From the NCBI GenBank assembly GCA_013397115.1, contig VWZW01004120.1:1-64000 (forward strand): 64,000 bases of DNA, in the 5' to 3' direction. Shown piece by piece: positions 62,222 to 64,000 of the stretch. The stretch comes from Edolisoma coerulescens (taxonomy: Eukaryota > Chordata > Aves > Passeriformes > Campephagidae). Position 1 is the first letter of the stretch. Each line of letters starts with the position of its first letter. The position numbers were made by a program, and so were the translations under genes. Under the pieces are notes generated by a model, which did not search any database, was not told the DNA's origin, and worked only from the letters and a program-made list of their open reading frames with translations.

Positions 62222-64000
62222 CTACTCCTCATGAGCCCTATGAACCATTCTCAACTACAGAAAGACTTTGTCAGCAATTGGTGGGGGAGGGGGAAGGATG
62301 GGAAAAGAGGCCTTCTGATCTATTTTAGTCCTCCAAGATGGCAAAAAATACCCTAAAAACTGCAAGAGTTATCTGGGAGTAGGACGTTTACTATTTCCCT
62401 GTTGTATGCCGCTACTGCTGCTCTGGAGATTTTAAAAGCCCCGAGTGGCTTGAAAGGTAGATGTGACATTGAGCAGGGAGTTGTGGATGGGAGACTCTCC
62501 CAGGCCCGTGGAAGTGAGTAAACGTTCTGGGGCAGCTGTTCTGTGTCACTGCTGTCACGCTGTTGTTTAGCTGGAGGCAGGAGCACCGGGAGGGATGGTG
62601 CTGCGCAGAGCTGCTCGCTGCCGGTCCGTGGGGAGCCTCACCTTCCTCTGCTGGATAAAGAGAGTTTGACAAATACAAAGGGAATCCTTAACAAGGCATT
62701 AATTCAGGACTCTGCTTGTTTCACACCACGGTGCTCTGCTTGGGACTGTTTTAGATGTAGTGAGTTATAAATGGCAAACTCCAAACCTCCTGACTGTCTA
62801 CTGAACACCATCACCCCTGCGAGCTCTCTGCTGCTCAGGCGATGACTCTCAGGACTTAGGGCTTGGAAATGATGATTGTTCTGCTTGCTTATGGCATGAT
62901 TCATAGGCTTAAAGTTAAGCTGATACTTTAGGACTCTACTTGATATCCTTTTTTGGAGAAAGAGGGTTTTGGGGGAAACCCAAAATATTCTACTGTCTTG
63001 AGCTGATTGTCACTGTCTTTCAGCGATAAGGTGCAATTTAAGACATCTTTGATAACTTAATTCTCTGCTTCATGGATATACACAGGCAAAGAGCAAGAAA
63101 ACATACAGGCTTTGTCATTAGTAAATTTGCCTGAAGTTTAACAGGTTTGTTGGAAAAACAGGGCATAAAAGGGGGGTTGCTGCTGTGCTACAGTCATGCC
63201 AAAGGGCTTTACTGGAATGACATTTATAAATGAAGATTTGAGATGAATTTTACTCTTTGGGTTAGCATTGCTGTTTCTTATTTTTCAGTACATTGTAGAC
63301 TTAATCATGAAACAGAATAACTAATAGACTGTCTGACTCTTAATTACAAGTGAAGAGAAGAGTTGAAGGAACTTTTGTGGGTTTGGCCAAAAGGAACATT
63401 TGCCTTTAATGTTCAGCATTAGAAATGACACTTCAGGGAATTTTTTCCTTTTTGCTGGTTTGAGAAGCAAGACAAGCTGAAAAAAAAGTCTCCAGCAAGT
63501 CAAAAAAAATATAAAGTGACCATGGATTAAATTCATATTTTTATATGGTACAGGAAAACTAACCTTCCAAAAGCCATTTTTAAAAACATTTCTCCCATTC
63601 AAGGCAGAGCTGGATTCATTGTGGTTATACTTTATTATACAATGTTATCTAGGAAATTGAGAGTTGGGGGGATTTGAGAATGGGTTCCCACTGAAATAAG
63701 TGTTCCGCATACATCAGAAAACACCACGGTTGCTCTGGGAGAGCACTTGCAGGTGTCTCTCCCTGCCAACCAGCTGGAGCGAGAGCACTGGTGCCAACAC
63801 TTTCATTTAAACACCCTAAGATTTAATTTTTCTTTGATGTCTTTCTGATCCTTTCTCTTGAGGAACTGAACGAAGTGAAACCATTACTGTAAACACAGAA
63901 GACATTCAGGGATGTTCCAAAGAGCACATTTTTGGCAGCAGTAAGCTTTTCCGGATAGCTGCCTGAGAATTTACAAATCTGTCACATCTGAATCCATTTT
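62222..64000. other. Intergenic to window end, no gene recognised
   Basis: Noncoding, with a mild GC rise at 62500-62640. No supported exon, RNA gene or repeat family. Confidence 0.4.

Overview
This window looks like nuclear DNA from a bird. The evidence is a compact vertebrate gene with canonical GT-AG introns, low repeat density, and CR1 retrotransposon 3' ends of the avian type. A non-avian sauropsid is not formally excluded.

The only protein-coding gene I can support is glucose-6-phosphate isomerase (GPI, also called neuroleukin or autocrine motility factor), on the + strand. Seventeen exons between 4058 and 21285 join in frame into 513 complete codons plus one base of a split codon. They match vertebrate GPI without a break from the residues equivalent to about human 41 to the C-terminus. 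The first coding exon (about 40 residues) was not found. It probably lies just left of the window or is missing from the assembly, because the window opens in a very CpG-rich stretch (1-380) that looks like the edge of the promoter island, followed by a long intron 1. The 3' UTR follows the stop at 21283-21285, with a polyadenylation signal at 21580 and a possible distal one at 22200.

About 1.2 kb past the GPI stop there is a second CpG island (about 22490-22770). In mammals PDCD2L starts just downstream of GPI, but I could not find PDCD2L coding sequence here. From about 22.8 kb to 64 kb I see no gene I can support. This part is AT-leaning noncoding DNA with two CR1 3' ends on the + strand (about 25515-25822 and 49315-49680), a decayed minus-strand CR1 reverse-transcriptase fragment (about 37240-37430), a probable 165-bp solo LTR with 7-bp inverted ends (29383-29547), several microsatellites and a few GC-rich patches.

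The most unusual local structure is in GPI intron 17: a 19-bp near-perfect hairpin with a 9-nt loop (20013-20059), followed four bases later by a 7-bp perfect hairpin (20063-20081). I found no clear sign of a new multi-gene system. The open reading frames in the right two thirds look like chance ORFs.
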